A stretch of DNA of 64,000 nt from Platycnemis pennipes (Eukaryota; Arthropoda; Insecta; Odonata; Platycnemididae). The notes beneath the pieces were generated by a model. The model saw only the letters and a program-made list of their open reading frames with translations, had not been told where the DNA came from and did not search any database. Shown one piece after another: positions 1 through 11,524 of this stretch. Positions within the stretch are counted from its first letter, which is position 1. Each line of letters starts with the position of its first letter. The stretch lies in contig OW121849.1 of the NCBI GenBank assembly GCA_933228895.1, forward strand, positions 41,882,354 to 41,946,353, written 5' to 3'. The position numbers and the translations under genes are program-made.

Positions 1-267
1 TGAAAAAAGAAAGAAGGACGGCGCAAGCTCTAAATCGCAATACGTCTGCAAGAGGCATATTGAAAATAAACGATAAATCAGAACAAATGTTTAAGTTAAG
101 TATTTTCTTAATTAATCATCCTACAACTCATTTTTTTGTTTATTGGTAACGATCTTGCTATAACAAGAAGGAAACATCTGTGGATTCAATTTCCTTCCCA
201 CAAAAACGCACCAATCACGAGTCCCCGTGAAAGTCCTTAGCGCATCAGCTTCTGCGCACTGAAACTT

Positions 268-351
268 GCTTTCCATTCGCGAAGACACAAGTCGACTTGA
301 GTTTCCGCGAGTTAACTCAAGACGACGCATGAGTCGCTTGAATGGAAAGCA
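268..351. other. 84-nt nested hairpin, precursor-microRNA-sized
   Basis: An outer stem of 12 bp (268-279 with 340-351) and an inner stem of about 13 bp (291-303 with 313-325) enclose a 9-nt loop, with a partly paired internal section between them. Length and shape resemble an insect pre-miRNA, but a decayed foldback transposon would look the same. No known microRNA seed was recognised. Confidence 0.4.
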
Positions 352-475
352 CCCATCGTTATGCCCCGAATCCTCGTTATCAACAAACTATTTCCCCCAT
401 GACAACCATGGAAAAACAAAACATTTATTTTAATTTGATCCGCGATTATTATTTAACAAATTTACTTTGCTTCAT

Positions 476-600
476 TTTCCATCATCATTGGGCATCGATT
501 CTAAGATTGGTTTGACGCAGAACTTCACTCAAAGTCTCCTATGGGATGAACCCTCAGTATTAAAATATTTCCTCTCTTTCGTCTTCTTCAAAATTTATCC
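476..600 (-). mobile_element. LINE family 1, 3'-end fragment
   Basis: Read on the minus strand this piece ends like the longer copy at 35405-36040: the conserved stretch around 'caaaccaatcttag' is followed by a short ATG-rich tail. The upstream part (546-600) still aligns loosely with the section of that copy coding for the end of ORF2. It is strongly 5'-truncated, as LINE insertions usually are, and has no open frame. It lies opposite in orientation to the copies at 11.5, 21.3 and 35.4 kb. Confidence 0.7.
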
Positions 601-1688
601 AAAAATGTCAATCTTTGATTTCATTATTTGCCAATAAGTGATTGAAATTTGGCTGAGGAGGATACTAATGAAATGTGCTGAAAGAGACTTGCTATTGATA
701 ACGTCGGCCGGAGACCATTCCTTTGATTCTAAAGAAAATCGGGGTGTCGTACGATTAACGAAGAGTAATTTACAACTTGTCTGAGAACCAGATATATACT
801 GCATCACCAAAAATGTTCAAGAAAGACTCTGGTAAATATAGAAATAGGGTTATTGTATATTAAGCAGCAGGAGAAGTGAAGCTAATGTCAGCCTTAAATT
901 TTGTAAAACAAAGTCTTGAAGAGGCGCAAGAGCATTAAATATTTTTCGGGTTAATCATCAGTGCGTAGGCCTATGAAAATTGCTCTGAAAGTAACGTCGG
1001 ATAGTCTCGATTTTATTAGATTGTAAAATATTCTTAGACTAAATACCTACTATAATGTAACAAGTATTATTGAGAGCTATTAACTTTCAGTAGTGTGCAC
1101 TTTTATTCATAACGCTCACAGCTTGCTTAGCTAATTTATTTTCCTGAACTGAAGAGCCATTTTTAGGGAAATATGATATTCATTAAAATATTAAGTTTCA
1201 CAAAAGGCAGTAAAATATTGTTCCTTGGCTAAGCTGCAGTTCCATTCTACTATCGCAATTGCAATTATGTTTTGGCCGTAATTGCAGGAATATTGGACTT
1301 CAAAGGAGAGAAATTCCAAGATGAAAATCGAAGGAGCCCCATCTCGAAGGCAATAATAGGGCACTAAACACCCAAGGTTTCTTTCGCTTGTACCTTCTGT
1401 GCTTAATGTCACTAAGTTGACTTTATGTGATCAAGTAATTAGAAAATGAGAGGAGGAGACTTTTCATATATTTCTGTACGACACTGGCGTTACTTTATGG
1501 GTGCATTCCACTCTGAAAACATTGGCAATTTCAAGATTAAGCGTTTATGCTTTAATTAAGCTTAGAATTGAGACAAAATGCTCTTCCGCAAGGTTTTATA
1601 TCCCTTAAATATATATAGATATTACTTTGAAATACCTCTCTCGATAAAAAAAACTTCGGCTCTCCATTGCGCCATTTTGTTCTCACAG
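601..1688. other. AT-rich DNA, no gene seen
   Basis: Only short chance reading frames of 60-75 codons occur, on both strands, with no recognisable domain. No tandem array or inverted repeat stands out. Confidence 0.6.
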
Positions 1689-1772
1689 ATAAGAGTGGAG
1701 AATCTCGAGACAAGAACCCAGCGCGAAAACAATCGCCGCAATATTTTTACGATCGATTCCATCTCATCCCAG
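1689..1772 (+). CDS. candidate internal exon, unknown protein
   Basis: This 84-bp stretch (28 codons, phase-neutral) has good splice borders: a pyrimidine-leaning acceptor 'ttttgttctcacag' before it and the donor CAG|GTGAGT after it. Two of three frames are open. The first gives a charged peptide beginning IRVENLETRTQRENNRR and the third one beginning KSGESRDKNPARKQSPQYF. Neither was recognised as part of a known family. The segment is less AT-rich than its flanks, which fits an exon, but splice-like borders around an open 84-bp window can arise by chance in 64 kb. The nearest other plus-strand candidate exon is at 4422-4599, and a link between them is not shown. Confidence 0.3.
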
Positions 1773-2129
1773 GTGAGTTGAGCCCGTAGTTGCAGCAGGA
1801 TTTGACATGATACCCGTTTTTACAGAATGCCTGTTTTACATCATACCTGTATGTTGATGGCAGGATCTACGTGTAGGAAATGCCTCGTTATGGAGCTGCA
1901 ATAACTTCCCTTGTCCTTCCACACAACACATAAGGCTGGGATTTCTCGAGATGGATCAAATTAATTGGCGTAAAAATGGCTGTTTCCTCGGGAATCATCC
2001 CCACGAAGAACTGCTTCCTTACGCAACGAATATAACCTACCGAAGGTCCAAATTATCATCCAGTTTTAAAAATCTTTGCAGCATCGCAGTAATGAACTAA
2101 AGATAACATTTAGAAAGGCCATCAACTTT
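1773..2129. other. no gene seen between candidate exon and LINE piece
   Basis: Mixed-composition DNA beginning with the GTGAGT donor. A possible weak minus-strand donor (ACAG|GTATGA) lies near 1845. Nothing else is supportable. Confidence 0.5.
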
Positions 2130-2335
2130 ATCATTACCACTAGCCAATAATCCTTGGATTGGTTTGACGCAGCTTTCTACTCAATTCTCCAATGGTACTC
2201 CATTCTCTTCACATTTTTATATTTGCTAAACTTTCCCATTCTCTTGTCCCAGAACGATTTTCTTCATGTATCAAGATGTGACGATTAGGCTGCGATTTAT
2301 TCTTTTTAAAACTTTCAGAATACTTCTATGGCAGA
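2130..2335 (-). mobile_element. LINE family 1, diverged 3'-end fragment
   Basis: The minus strand shows the family's 3' end (around 'gcgtcaaaccaatcc'). Moving upstream, it shows diverged versions of the sections that in the 35.4-kb copy encode the HDG-containing end of ORF2 and the 'agtctgctgaaaa' segment. Several indels and no open frame make this an old copy. It is truncated at the 5' side like the others. Confidence 0.6.
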
Positions 2336-3076
2336 CAATAATAATCCAAACAATTAGACCTACCTTACAATTTAAAAGTAGTAAAATTCACAATATCAGG
2401 CTTGAATTGGTGGAAGTTATTGATGTTCATTTATGAAATGAAAGGCCTTACAGAATCTTCCAAAGAGTTTGTGGACCTGTGCTAGGTAAACAAGTAAAAT
2501 ATTTCAGAAATGAATTCAAATTAGTCCTCAAGTAGTGGATCTGATTCTCCAAGGATGCATTTATTCATTAAATTTTGACAATAACAAGCCTCAGAGACGT
2601 GAATAATGAATGCATTTTTATTTCGTTAAACAGGAAACCTTCATATGACGTCTTAACATAATTAAATGTGGTATTAACCAGAAGTTGTTAACTATTGTAT
2701 TAGCCAGAGATTGTAGATGCTTTGGAAACGCACTTCGGAAAATCAAAATGTATTCACGTACGTTAGCTTTTCTTTTCAAAATGAATGCAACGTATTCAAT
2801 CACAACACTACAACAGAGATTTGGCGTAGGATTAAAATCTCGCAAAGCCGTTTTTTGTGTTCCATTAGTTCTGCTTGCTTAAGGTGTGGTAAAATTCCCC
2901 GACAGAGAAACGCAGCAGGAAATCGATTTTGTACCCAAACGACCCATCTGTTAGATGATCGAGTGGAGTGCAATGTTCAGCGCTGTTGAGACAGCGTTTG
3001 TAACGTTTTGTTATCTGACCCCCAAATTGGATTATTTCTTCGCTAATCCCTGCAGCATTCGTTTTTTTAACCTCTT
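2336..3076. other. AT-rich DNA, no gene seen
   Basis: Short overlapping reading frames on both strands at 2618-2989 have no recognisable domains and mirror one another, so they are treated as chance. Confidence 0.5.
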
Positions 3077-3131
3077 ATCAATATATTGAAGGTATATCAA
3101 TATTTTGAAGGTATATCAATATTTTGAAGGT
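3077..3131. repeat. 19-bp tandem repeat, nearly three copies
   Basis: The unit 'gaaggtatatcaatatttt' is repeated with period 19. The first copy is slightly diverged and the last two are almost identical. It is an AT-rich minisatellite. Confidence 0.85.
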
Positions 3132-3489
3132 AAAGAGATTTAAAATTTTTCTTCTCAATGTATATGCCGACCACTTTGTACAATTTAATTCTGACACTTC
3201 ATCAGCGCAGTACATACATTTAAGTAGGTGTTAACTATCTGCTACTGAGCCTCACGTCTATAATCAAGCATATTTTGGTAGCTCTTTTCCAGATAAGTAT
3301 TATGCCTGTTACTTTGAGGAAAGCAAGTGAAGACATATAAAGTCATACTCTTACACTTAGAGTTACTAGAGGAAATATCTGGTTGAAGCTACTCCCTTAA
3401 TTCAGTCTTTGCTTCCTTTTTCATCACCAGCTAATTGAACTTGGAATTTGGTTACCTTTGGTTCCTCCCCCATTATCATAGCATGGTAG

Positions 3490-3735
3490 GTAGTAACGAT
3501 CGGAAAAGGAAATTCAATTTGTACATTCCACACTAAAGTTTTATCTACTTCGACCATGGTTTCGACACTTTTATGTCATTAAAAAGGTATTGATCACCTT
3601 GATAATGACATAAAAGTGTCGCAACCATGGTCGAGGTAAATAAAACTTTAACGTGGAATGTACTAAGTGAATTTTCTTTTCCAATCTCGTGGTTCCACAA
3701 AGTGAATCCTCAAACGTTGAACAGTAGTAACGATC
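3490..3735. mobile_element. foldback element with 77-bp arms inside a 12-bp direct repeat
   Basis: Arms 3504-3580 and 3604-3682 are inverted copies of each other (about 69 of 77 positions match by hand alignment), separated by a 23-nt loop. The 12-mer GTAGTAACGATC occurs in direct orientation at 3490-3501 and again at 3724-3735, on either side of the foldback. It could be a target-site duplication, although a foldback arm overlaps it on the left. Each arm contains 'CATAAAAGTGTCG(A/C)AACCATGG', a form also expected in Penelope-like termini. There is no coding capacity, so mobilisation would need proteins from elsewhere. Confidence 0.8.
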
Positions 3736-4421
3736 AATTTAGAACATTTCCAACTTGTTCTGTGCTTTCTCTTGTCAGCATCTGACGCTCTACTCCTTTA
3801 CACACTGTATTAAGGATTTACTGTATTAAGGATTCCTTTACCAGCAGTACCTAAGTGGTCATCTACCGCACCCAGCTGTTGAACTTCATTCCGAATGGCA
3901 AAAAACTCTTCTCTATGTTATAACAATCATCTACGCTTCAAAGTCATGGAAAAATAAACCTTACATAGGAGTAATAGAAAATTTAGAGAATTAGTCTGTA
4001 GAATGATTCAATTTTTGGTTAGTGATATGACTTCTCAAGCTTTCGATCATAGCCCACTTCATTGCAAAATATACAAAGTTGGAAATTAACTAGACTTGTG
4101 TAGTGTAGAAGTTCTGTACTTGAACTAAAATTAATAGTTATTTGTGAATGTTAATCCTCTGGTGTTGACATTCAGTGATTTTATTCCGTTACTCAAATGC
4201 CACAAAATATATTGAATGTATCATTGGCTCACGATCCCTCAGAATTCCTCCAAAAAAGAAGAGATGAAGGCAAATAAAGACTGAAAGCGCACAAAAAAGA
4301 ATGCCATTTACTAATCCTAGGCAATTCAGCTGATCGAGATCACTATCGTACAGATTCATCCGAATTCTTAGTAAATGGATCCTTTAAAAATACTAACGAT
4401 TAATATTTTTTCCTCCACCAG
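3736..4421. other. AT-rich DNA with a 16-bp tandem duplication
   Basis: A short duplication 'ctgtattaaggatt' occupies 3805-3834. No gene is visible. The end of the block carries a good branch-point and polypyrimidine signal (see 4422-4599). Confidence 0.5.
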
Positions 4422-4599
4422 GAATACTGTCACGAGTCACCTATGTGACGGTCATCGTGGGATCGTTGGGGCCACTGAACGAGAGAAAATTGGCAAAAAA
4501 CGGCAATCAAGAACAAGGCCTGGATGGAAAAAGATCAAGGCTACAAAGAAAACTTATTCAACACCCAATTGGCTTTTTGAAACCGTTTGGTCAAAAACG
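4422..4599 (+). CDS. candidate internal exon, unknown lysine-rich protein
   Basis: The upstream border is textbook: a TACTAAC-type branch-point (about 4390), then a T/C tract and CAG. The downstream border is CG|GTAAGT. Between them two frames are open for the full 178 bp. One encodes a basic stretch including GKKRQSRTRPGWKKIKATKK, then NWLFETVW. The other encodes a stretch including VTYVTVIVGSLGPLNE. Neither was recognised. Having both frames open makes it hard to say which, if any, is translated. The splice borders are the strongest in the window, so this is the best plus-strand exon candidate in the first 10 kb. It could instead be a noncoding exon. Confidence 0.35.
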
Positions 4600-5652
4600 G
4601 TAAGTGCATTACATGTAAGCGTAATTAAGAACCAGCTTGGGCAAATACAATGGGAAATGAAAACCTAGAAGAGCTAAAGAAGCATTGTGGGCAAAAAATA
4701 GCTCTCATTCCAGCCGTACCGGATTGGCTCAAAGGAAGGGGGAGGACGAGATCGATAAGCTGCCGTTGAGAAGGCTAATTGCAATATTAACTATTCTCAT
4801 TTTGAGAATACCCAAAAAAATACACGAAAGAGTTGAACATCAGGAAAAAAAAGTATTGCAAGTTCCTTCCATTAATTACCTTATTTAGTTGGCAATACGC
4901 CCTTGAAATTTACAAGGCATTTTTCACCGCCAATATTTACGTACTTATAAGGATGTAAATCCCATAAGAAGTAAGTGGAACTCGTTGTTTAAGGCTCTGT
5001 CGCGTTATTAGATAAAGTAATGAAGAAAATCTAAGCATGATTCATCAATAAATACTACACAAACAGTGAAATAAAACATTCTTTGCTAAAGATACCAGAT
5101 GAGCTGCACTTCGGGGTATGAAAACAACTAAATACATCTGTTTTAATAACTAAAAAAATCAAAGTGGGATAATAGCAACCTAATATCAATTTGTTAGAAG
5201 CATAATACTTATTTTGGGAATTTGGTCTAAATAATTACATAACAATGCAGCGTCTACTGAGTGTGTCACTTAGTAAAAATGATCTGCTTCCACAAACACA
5301 AAAACGTTCTTTCCTATCTGCATACCAGATTTGCCTGTAAAATCACAGATCAGGGTATTGAAATGCACCCTGATTTTACGAGGTTGAAGAATAACTTGTT
5401 GGCGAGACAGTCCGGTATTAAAATATTTATCAAACAATTGTCCAAATATCATTCAAATTATCACCTATATTTTATCTCATTAATAACCACATATCTACAT
5501 CTTGTTCCGATCTCATGACTAGTAATGTAAGGCAATATCTCCTCGAATGTATTATTCAACTCATTCAATACTGCTAAAATGCTTCATTAGCTTTTAGCAT
5601 AGCATCAACCCATATGTAAGCCTATTGATAGGTCTCACAATTATTTCATCTA
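4600..5652. other. AT-rich DNA, no gene seen
   Basis: It starts with the GTAAGT donor of the preceding candidate exon. Small overlapping ORFs at 5261-5518 (plus) and 5270-5452 (minus) are unrecognised and mirror each other. Confidence 0.5.
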
Positions 5653-5706
5653 AAATCCGTCATATTAAGTTCCAACCAACAGGTTGGAACTTAATATGAC
5701 GGATTA
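5653..5706. repeat. near-perfect 24-bp inverted repeat with 4-nt loop
   Basis: Arms 5654-5677 and 5682-5705 are exact inverted copies, with 'aaca' as the loop. The arm ends near 'ccgtcatattaag'. Such a perfect stem is unlikely to persist neutrally in old DNA, so it is either recent or maintained. It could be a tiny foldback element or the relic of an inverted duplication. The loop is short for a microRNA precursor. Confidence 0.9.
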
Positions 5707-5802
5707 ACTTAATTAATGATACACTGAAATTCACAATCAATGCAAATAATTTTATACAGTATTCTCCCCAGTCTAGCTTCATTTTCACCTAAATGCCTAT
5801 TA

Positions 5803-6028
5803 AGGCCGCATTACACGATACAATTTTTCGTACAATTTCTTGAACAAACGCTTGTATGAGAAAATTGTACCTACCGTGTAAAGCAGCAATTTGTGTGAAC
5901 GTTTGTGTGAATGTCTGAATGACTGAACGGAAAATAGAACCTGTTCTAATTCCATTCAGGCAAACATACAATTTCGTTCGGTTTCATGCATTCGTTTGTA
6001 CAATGAAATGTACCGTGTAAAGCGGCCT
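5803..6028. mobile_element. MITE, Tourist/PIF-Harbinger-like, TTA duplication
   Basis: The element begins AGGCCGCATTACACG and its other end, read in reverse complement, begins AGGCCGCTTTACACG. 18 of the first 20 positions match, and similarity continues further in. TTA flanks it directly on both sides (5800-5802 and 6029-6031), giving a 3-bp target duplication. Short length, no ORF, and a 3-bp TTA/TWA duplication are hallmarks of Harbinger-related MITEs. Assignment to that superfamily rests on the duplication and the A/GGC start, not on a transposase. Confidence 0.85.
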
Positions 6029-6031
6029 TTA

Positions 6032-8644
6032 GAGAGGCATTTCAAAGATACTGATATAATTTGGGTAAAGATCAGTATAGAGCACTATCTAGGCGCATTA
6101 TAAAAGTTAGCATCAACATGAACAAATCATTAAATAGGTAATCTATTTAAGGCTACCAAGAATTTACCCACGATTGGGTAAACATGTTACCTAGCGCACC
6201 CAAGTGATAAATAATTTTCTCCTCATTACAGTATCCAGTAAATTTTGCGACACCTATCAGTCATGATTCATTACTAGTTATTTTACTTAGTCCACATTCT
6301 AACGGACGAATCAAAGAATCAAACTAGTCATTACGAATCGGTTTAAATAAGAGAAAATTCAATAATTGACGCCCCTTCCGCGTTCGGTAGAAAGATGGCG
6401 CCCACGGTCTGAATATGCTCAGTGTGCCTATTCGGTCGTGTGATAAACAGGACTCAGTTACTACAGGAAATTATCCGATATTATTATTCTCAATACAATA
6501 GGTTACCAGATTAGGTATGCAGTGCGCAACCACTGATGATACATAATCAGCAACTGAGATTTATCACCAGCATCACCAACTTGTTTCATAAGTTCACTCG
6601 TACTGAAGTAGGTCGGAAGATCAATTATAGATGGCCATAATAGATGACGCAGAGATAAGAGTATTTTGGAATAAACCTTGGCTTCTACCAATTATTAGAA
6701 GTACTCCAGTCAATAAATCCAATAATACTAACAATCAGGCATCCTACAAACATCAAGATTCTTGGACTTCATTGTGTGACATTTAGCATATTTTCTACTC
6801 CCACAGAGAAGCTTGTAGGTATCTTTGAAATTACAATGTTCAGTGCATTATATTGAGCAATGAGATTTTTTGTTTTCAACAGTGCAATTATCCATTGAAA
6901 ATCCTGATGTATTGTGCTAGCATTATAATGCTAATGGCGCCCATAAAAATGTACAAATAAAATGAAGAAACTATGCATTACGCAGAGGATAACTTCAGTA
7001 AGAACCAAGTCAAACACCATTTGCTATGGTCATTGAAGTGGTTTTAGTATTAATGGTTGCATCTTGGATCCATTAAGAGGACATAAGAAAGGAATATAGA
7101 TACATATTAAGACCCTTAAGACCCCAAAACGAAGGACAATATTAAAACGTTTCGGATTGAATAAGATTGAATTAAATGCTCGATAGAACGAAAAAGGTGA
7201 ATGTGATTAATATTTGGTGGTTGAAGTGGGCGGATCTTGGGATTGAAACACTAATAAGCATACAATTAACAAAATTTAAATTTAGCTACTCCACCTTATT
7301 TACACAGCAGCCATCGCGGCACCTCGTTATCCACCCATCCTTGCCTTGACGGTTTCCCGGCAGTCGTCAGGCCTCCCTCCGCACCTCTTGGCCACTTCCG
7401 TACAATTCACAGGTTACTTTGGTTAAAGGTGAAGCTAGGTTTCAGTTTTCGTGGACGGGCATCAAGGTTCCTGGTAGAAAAAAGAGACACATTAGTTCTG
7501 GTATTATTACAGATGCTAAGGATGAGATAGTCACACTGAATGCACCAAAAGAATAAGAATATCCAAGATCTTTATAGGTAGGTAGGTTAGGGTTTGGGTA
7601 ATGTTATTCGAAACCATGTCATTAAAAAAATGAAATCCTTGTCAGTTTCTATCAATATTGAAAGTCTTTTTGAAAGGGATTTTCATTCGCGAGAACTTAC
7701 AAAATAGATAACCAGGCCTCGGAAGTAATAGTGTTAAATAAATTGTAATATATACCATAAAGAAATTGCCAGAGAAATGTGAATTGTCTATTCTTTCGTG
7801 TACAGTGGATTCTGTCTGAAGACCGGAAAAGTTGTGTTAATGGTAGAACTAGGGGCTACACAAAATTTTAATTAATACTAGTTTTCTACCAGCAGTGGTA
7901 GTTCGTGATGCAATATCAGTATTCTGCTTAGCATTTTCTGAATTCACTCCTCACTCCCTACAGACATTCTTGCCTCAGATGAGCATATTTCGTTTCTATC
8001 TTTATCCCACCTAAAATACAATTCCATTTGTCCCCTTTCCCTTCATATTCAGTACTTAACTTTCATTAGCAAATATCATTTCTTATTTCCTGTAAATACT
8101 AGCCTCATCTACCCATTCAGTCTCCCCTGTTTTCCCTCAACAACTATCTACCCTCATCCATCTCGTTCAACCCTTCATCATTTGTTATTCCCGCTCATCG
8201 TACTTACCTTCTTGGCCATCATTCCCATATCTTAATCTCCTATTTATTTTCATCTTCTCCCCTAAGAATCTAGGTCTCGATCCATATAATCCCATGACCC
8301 TTATCACCCTATCTAAAATGCTCTTCCTTTTCCTCCCAATTTATGGCATTCATCCTTCAATCTGGACCTTCAGGATCTCATTACTCCTAATTGCTTGCCC
8401 TATCTATATGTATTGGTTACATTTACTTCCACACTGCACATTTAGTTCCTTACTATTGCCATTCACACTCAAGACTTCAGTCTTACATTTTATTCATCAG
8501 TTTAGTTAAATTTTCGATCATAAAATTCTCCTTGTCTAATCATAAGTGCTATACCCACTTTCATTTAGAATACTACCAACGTAGCCAAATCATAAATAAA
8601 CGTAAAGGAAATCACACGGTCGGGAAAAAGATAGGAGTGAATTT
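6032..8644. other. AT-rich and pyrimidine-rich DNA, no gene seen
   Basis: The part around 7920-8560 is strongly T/C-rich on the plus strand and yields several overlapping ORFs (8294-8681) rich in Leu, Ile, Ser and Phe, typical of composition rather than coding. A possible minus-strand donor (AAG|GTAAGTACG) lies near 8208 but has no convincing exon behind it. Confidence 0.5.
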
Positions 8645-8720
8645 CGGTACGGTAGCTAGAGTACTGGTCTCGGGTCACTGACTGCAATGTCAGTGTAACT
8701 GTCACCCACCAAGACATATA
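8645..8720 (+). mobile_element. tRNA-derived SINE head, partial
   Basis: It carries the A-box-like 'gtagctagagtactgg' also found in the SINE copies at 22895, 40018 and 51143. No clear B box or SINE body follows, so this is a fragment or chance partial match. Confidence 0.35.
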
Positions 8721-9644
8721 CACGGGGAATAACCCGAAAAATGATTGGTCAAATTTCGACCAAGAAACCCTCCGCCATATATTACAATAAATTGTCATTT
8801 TTATCTTGAACCCGTTTTACTAGTATAAGGGTGGTTTTTAAAGAAAAATATTTTGCCGGGAATAATTTTTGGGTTCCTTATCGTATGAATTCTCAATTTT
8901 ACTCGTGGATTCTGTTCGTTTATTCTTAATAAAGGTGGGATTTCACCTCGTGGGAAAAAGGCGCCATCGCATCCATGGGTTTCGGATTGCCAATTTGTCC
9001 GAGACTGCGTTATCATCATATATCCCTTCCCCGTGGTGTCCGGTGAGGATTTTATTCATGGCTCTGCAACCGAATTACACGTCGAACCCGCTCGAAGATG
9101 CGTTTATTTTTCGTTCGCGGAATGGGCTCCCACGACGATCTCACCACTTCCCCTCGCGCTAAGCAAAATGGGAAGCGCAAAAAATCTTCCATGGTTGCGA
9201 AATTTCGGCCTTATCCCTGGTGCCTTAGCTGCTAGCCTCAGCGTGTTCCCAAGGAAACTAAACTACGTCTTTGTCGCCAAGAGGTATCCTTGATTTTTCT
9301 GCCACTGGTCCACTCCTGGGCGAGATCAGAGGGGATATGATATCTTTCCCTCCTCCGCAAACGGTACTGAAACAACCATAGCGATGAGGACTCTCCTTTT
9401 GAACCTCTGAATCCGCGACGGAATTGTTTCCGATTACGGGAGTTACATGCGAGGTGGACGTGGCCGTTTGACTTCATTTTGTCCCTTTTGCCATATCCGT
9501 GGAAGTGCTGCGCTTGCTAAAAGAAAGGAGCGATATATTCCTCATGCTGCTCTTCAGTTGGACCGACTGTTGGGCTACGAAATATAAACCAAGATGAAAC
9601 TGTCCTCATCAATGTCATTTCAAACAAGAGGAAAATCATAAAAC
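8721..9644. other. no gene seen
   Basis: Overlapping open frames on both strands (8801-9477) are a mutually antisense set without recognised motifs. The DNA is somewhat richer in GC than the surroundings. Confidence 0.4.
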
Positions 9645-9860
9645 TTTCATCATCATCATCAGTCAACAATCCTAGAATTGGTTTGACACAGCCCTTCACT
9701 GGATTCTTCTATCGGTCAACCTCTTCATATTAACGTAATTCTTCTCTTTCATATCCTTCACGATCTGTTCCATATATCTCATATGACGCCTTCCTTTGCC
9801 GTTCGTCCCGTTCACTTTTCCCTCGACGATTGTCTTCATCAGGCCATCATGTCTTAAGAT
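9645..9860 (-). mobile_element. LINE family 1, 3'-end fragment with ATG-type tail
   Basis: This is one of the better preserved copies. On the minus strand it runs from the section corresponding to the HDG region of ORF2 (around 9850) to the 3' end. It finishes with a short TGATGATGATGATG microsatellite at 9650-9662, the plausible 3' tail. The reading frame is disrupted. The start near 9860 marks 5' truncation. Confidence 0.8.
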
Positions 9861-11524
9861 TGGATTACGGTATCTTTAGATCCATGGAGTCTATAATCTC
9901 CATGTCTATAAACTTTTATAGACGCCATGTTCAGACCTTAAGTGATAGGTTGAGAGTTTGTTTATAATACTAGAAAAAATCCCCGGCACTCTGATTGGTT
10001 GTACGGTGAATGTTGATAATTCGTGCCCACCTAAAAGAAAGTGGTTGTCTGTATTCTCTATCAAAGTTTTCGGGATTCTTGGTGACTTTTCTGATCAATT
10101 CTGATTAAAGGAATTATCAGCCAAGATTGCAGCAAATTTTATTATTTGCAGCTAGATCGTCATCAACCAAGACTCAGGACAGACTGACCTGACTGCATCA
10201 CCACAGAGGCTTGTCTTATGACGTGATAACTTAAGATCCGCCCCATTAATGGTGAAAGTGTTAAACGCTTCGCTGCTCAACCTCCTATAACTCGAAAAAT
10301 AGGCAAAACGTATAAGGACTAAAAAAATAACCACCATTTTGCTTCTCTGGCTATCAGATACGCCAAAAAAATTGCGAACGTGTACATCGACATGTTCGCC
10401 TCCAAAAAAGTGAAGAAAATCACAGGGTGAATGGACAAATGGGCAACAATGGAATTGTTCTGCGGCTAGAAAACCGTTGGAGCGTACTTCCTCGGAGGAG
10501 ATTTAGTTATAAAGAAGAGAAGGGGCGGAGGAGAAAGAGTGGGGAAGAGCTAAATGACTAAACAGAGATATTAACTAATTCAAAAATTTCGGGCAAGGAT
10601 ATCGAATTTTGCGTTAAAAATCCCCTCAGATTGCAGTATAGCATTTGCACCGGTGGAGTGCAATTTCACGACGTTGGCTACGCCTAGCTCCCCCACCCCA
10701 CTCCAAAGACTTTTTCTCGGAGGCAATAAAAAATATTGCTCTCTGGTTTGCGATTTCGTGCACCTCCATCCAAGCTCAAAAATCTAGGCTATTACGCATG
10801 AACAGAGCCCAACCTGTTCGCTGTGCCACTTAACTCAGAGAAATTAACTCCATTTCAAAATCGCGCCGTTCCTTCGGGGCAACGAATAGAGAGCCGTGGG
10901 GGTGATTATTCCCCTGAAAAAGTCCAAAAGATAATACGTGTTCCACGTTCACGCATTATTGGTTCGAACAAGGAGGGACTGAAATGATATATCGATCGAT
11001 GGATTGCCACGGGGTGAAGAATTATTCACCGAGCCACCTCAAGGTACGGTGAAATGCCATTATTTCTCCGAGGGACTCAATTGGAGGAACTAGTGGTTCA
11101 TTCGCTCGATTCGAAATTTTTCTGCGTTTCCAGGGTACCCTGATCAAGATAACTCATACAGAATGTTCGGGTGAAACCATTAATACACATGTTTTGGGAA
11201 TATAGGAGGAGGGGACTCCAGCTTCAATGAAAGAATTGTAAATGAATTGCATCTCTCTGTGCCAAATTTTGGATTTAAATGTCTCCAAAAGTGATAATTA
11301 AATTTTATTTAATCGGTTAATATAATCAAGTCATTTTTGACACGATATTTTAATTCAATGTAAATGGTTAACGCAGTAATCAAAAAATACCCTTACATTA
11401 TGAAGAGAACACAATTGGTGTTTAACATGTGGGTTTTACAATAGTTGAATTTTACTCAGCATTATTTCCATGCTGGCATATTTTAAGCAGAATAGAGGAA
11501 AAAATGTAATTATGTAATTAAAAA
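9861..11524. other. no gene seen
   Basis: A small imperfect hairpin lies at about 10374-10400. A few ORFs of about 60 codons are unrecognised. No repeat family was identified. Confidence 0.5.

Noticed and set aside
3077..3131. CRISPR-like array
   Set aside because: The 19-bp units are contiguous without spacers, in evidently eukaryotic DNA.
9650..9662. CAT/ATG microsatellite as an independent repeat
   Set aside because: It is the 3' tail of the adjacent LINE copy.
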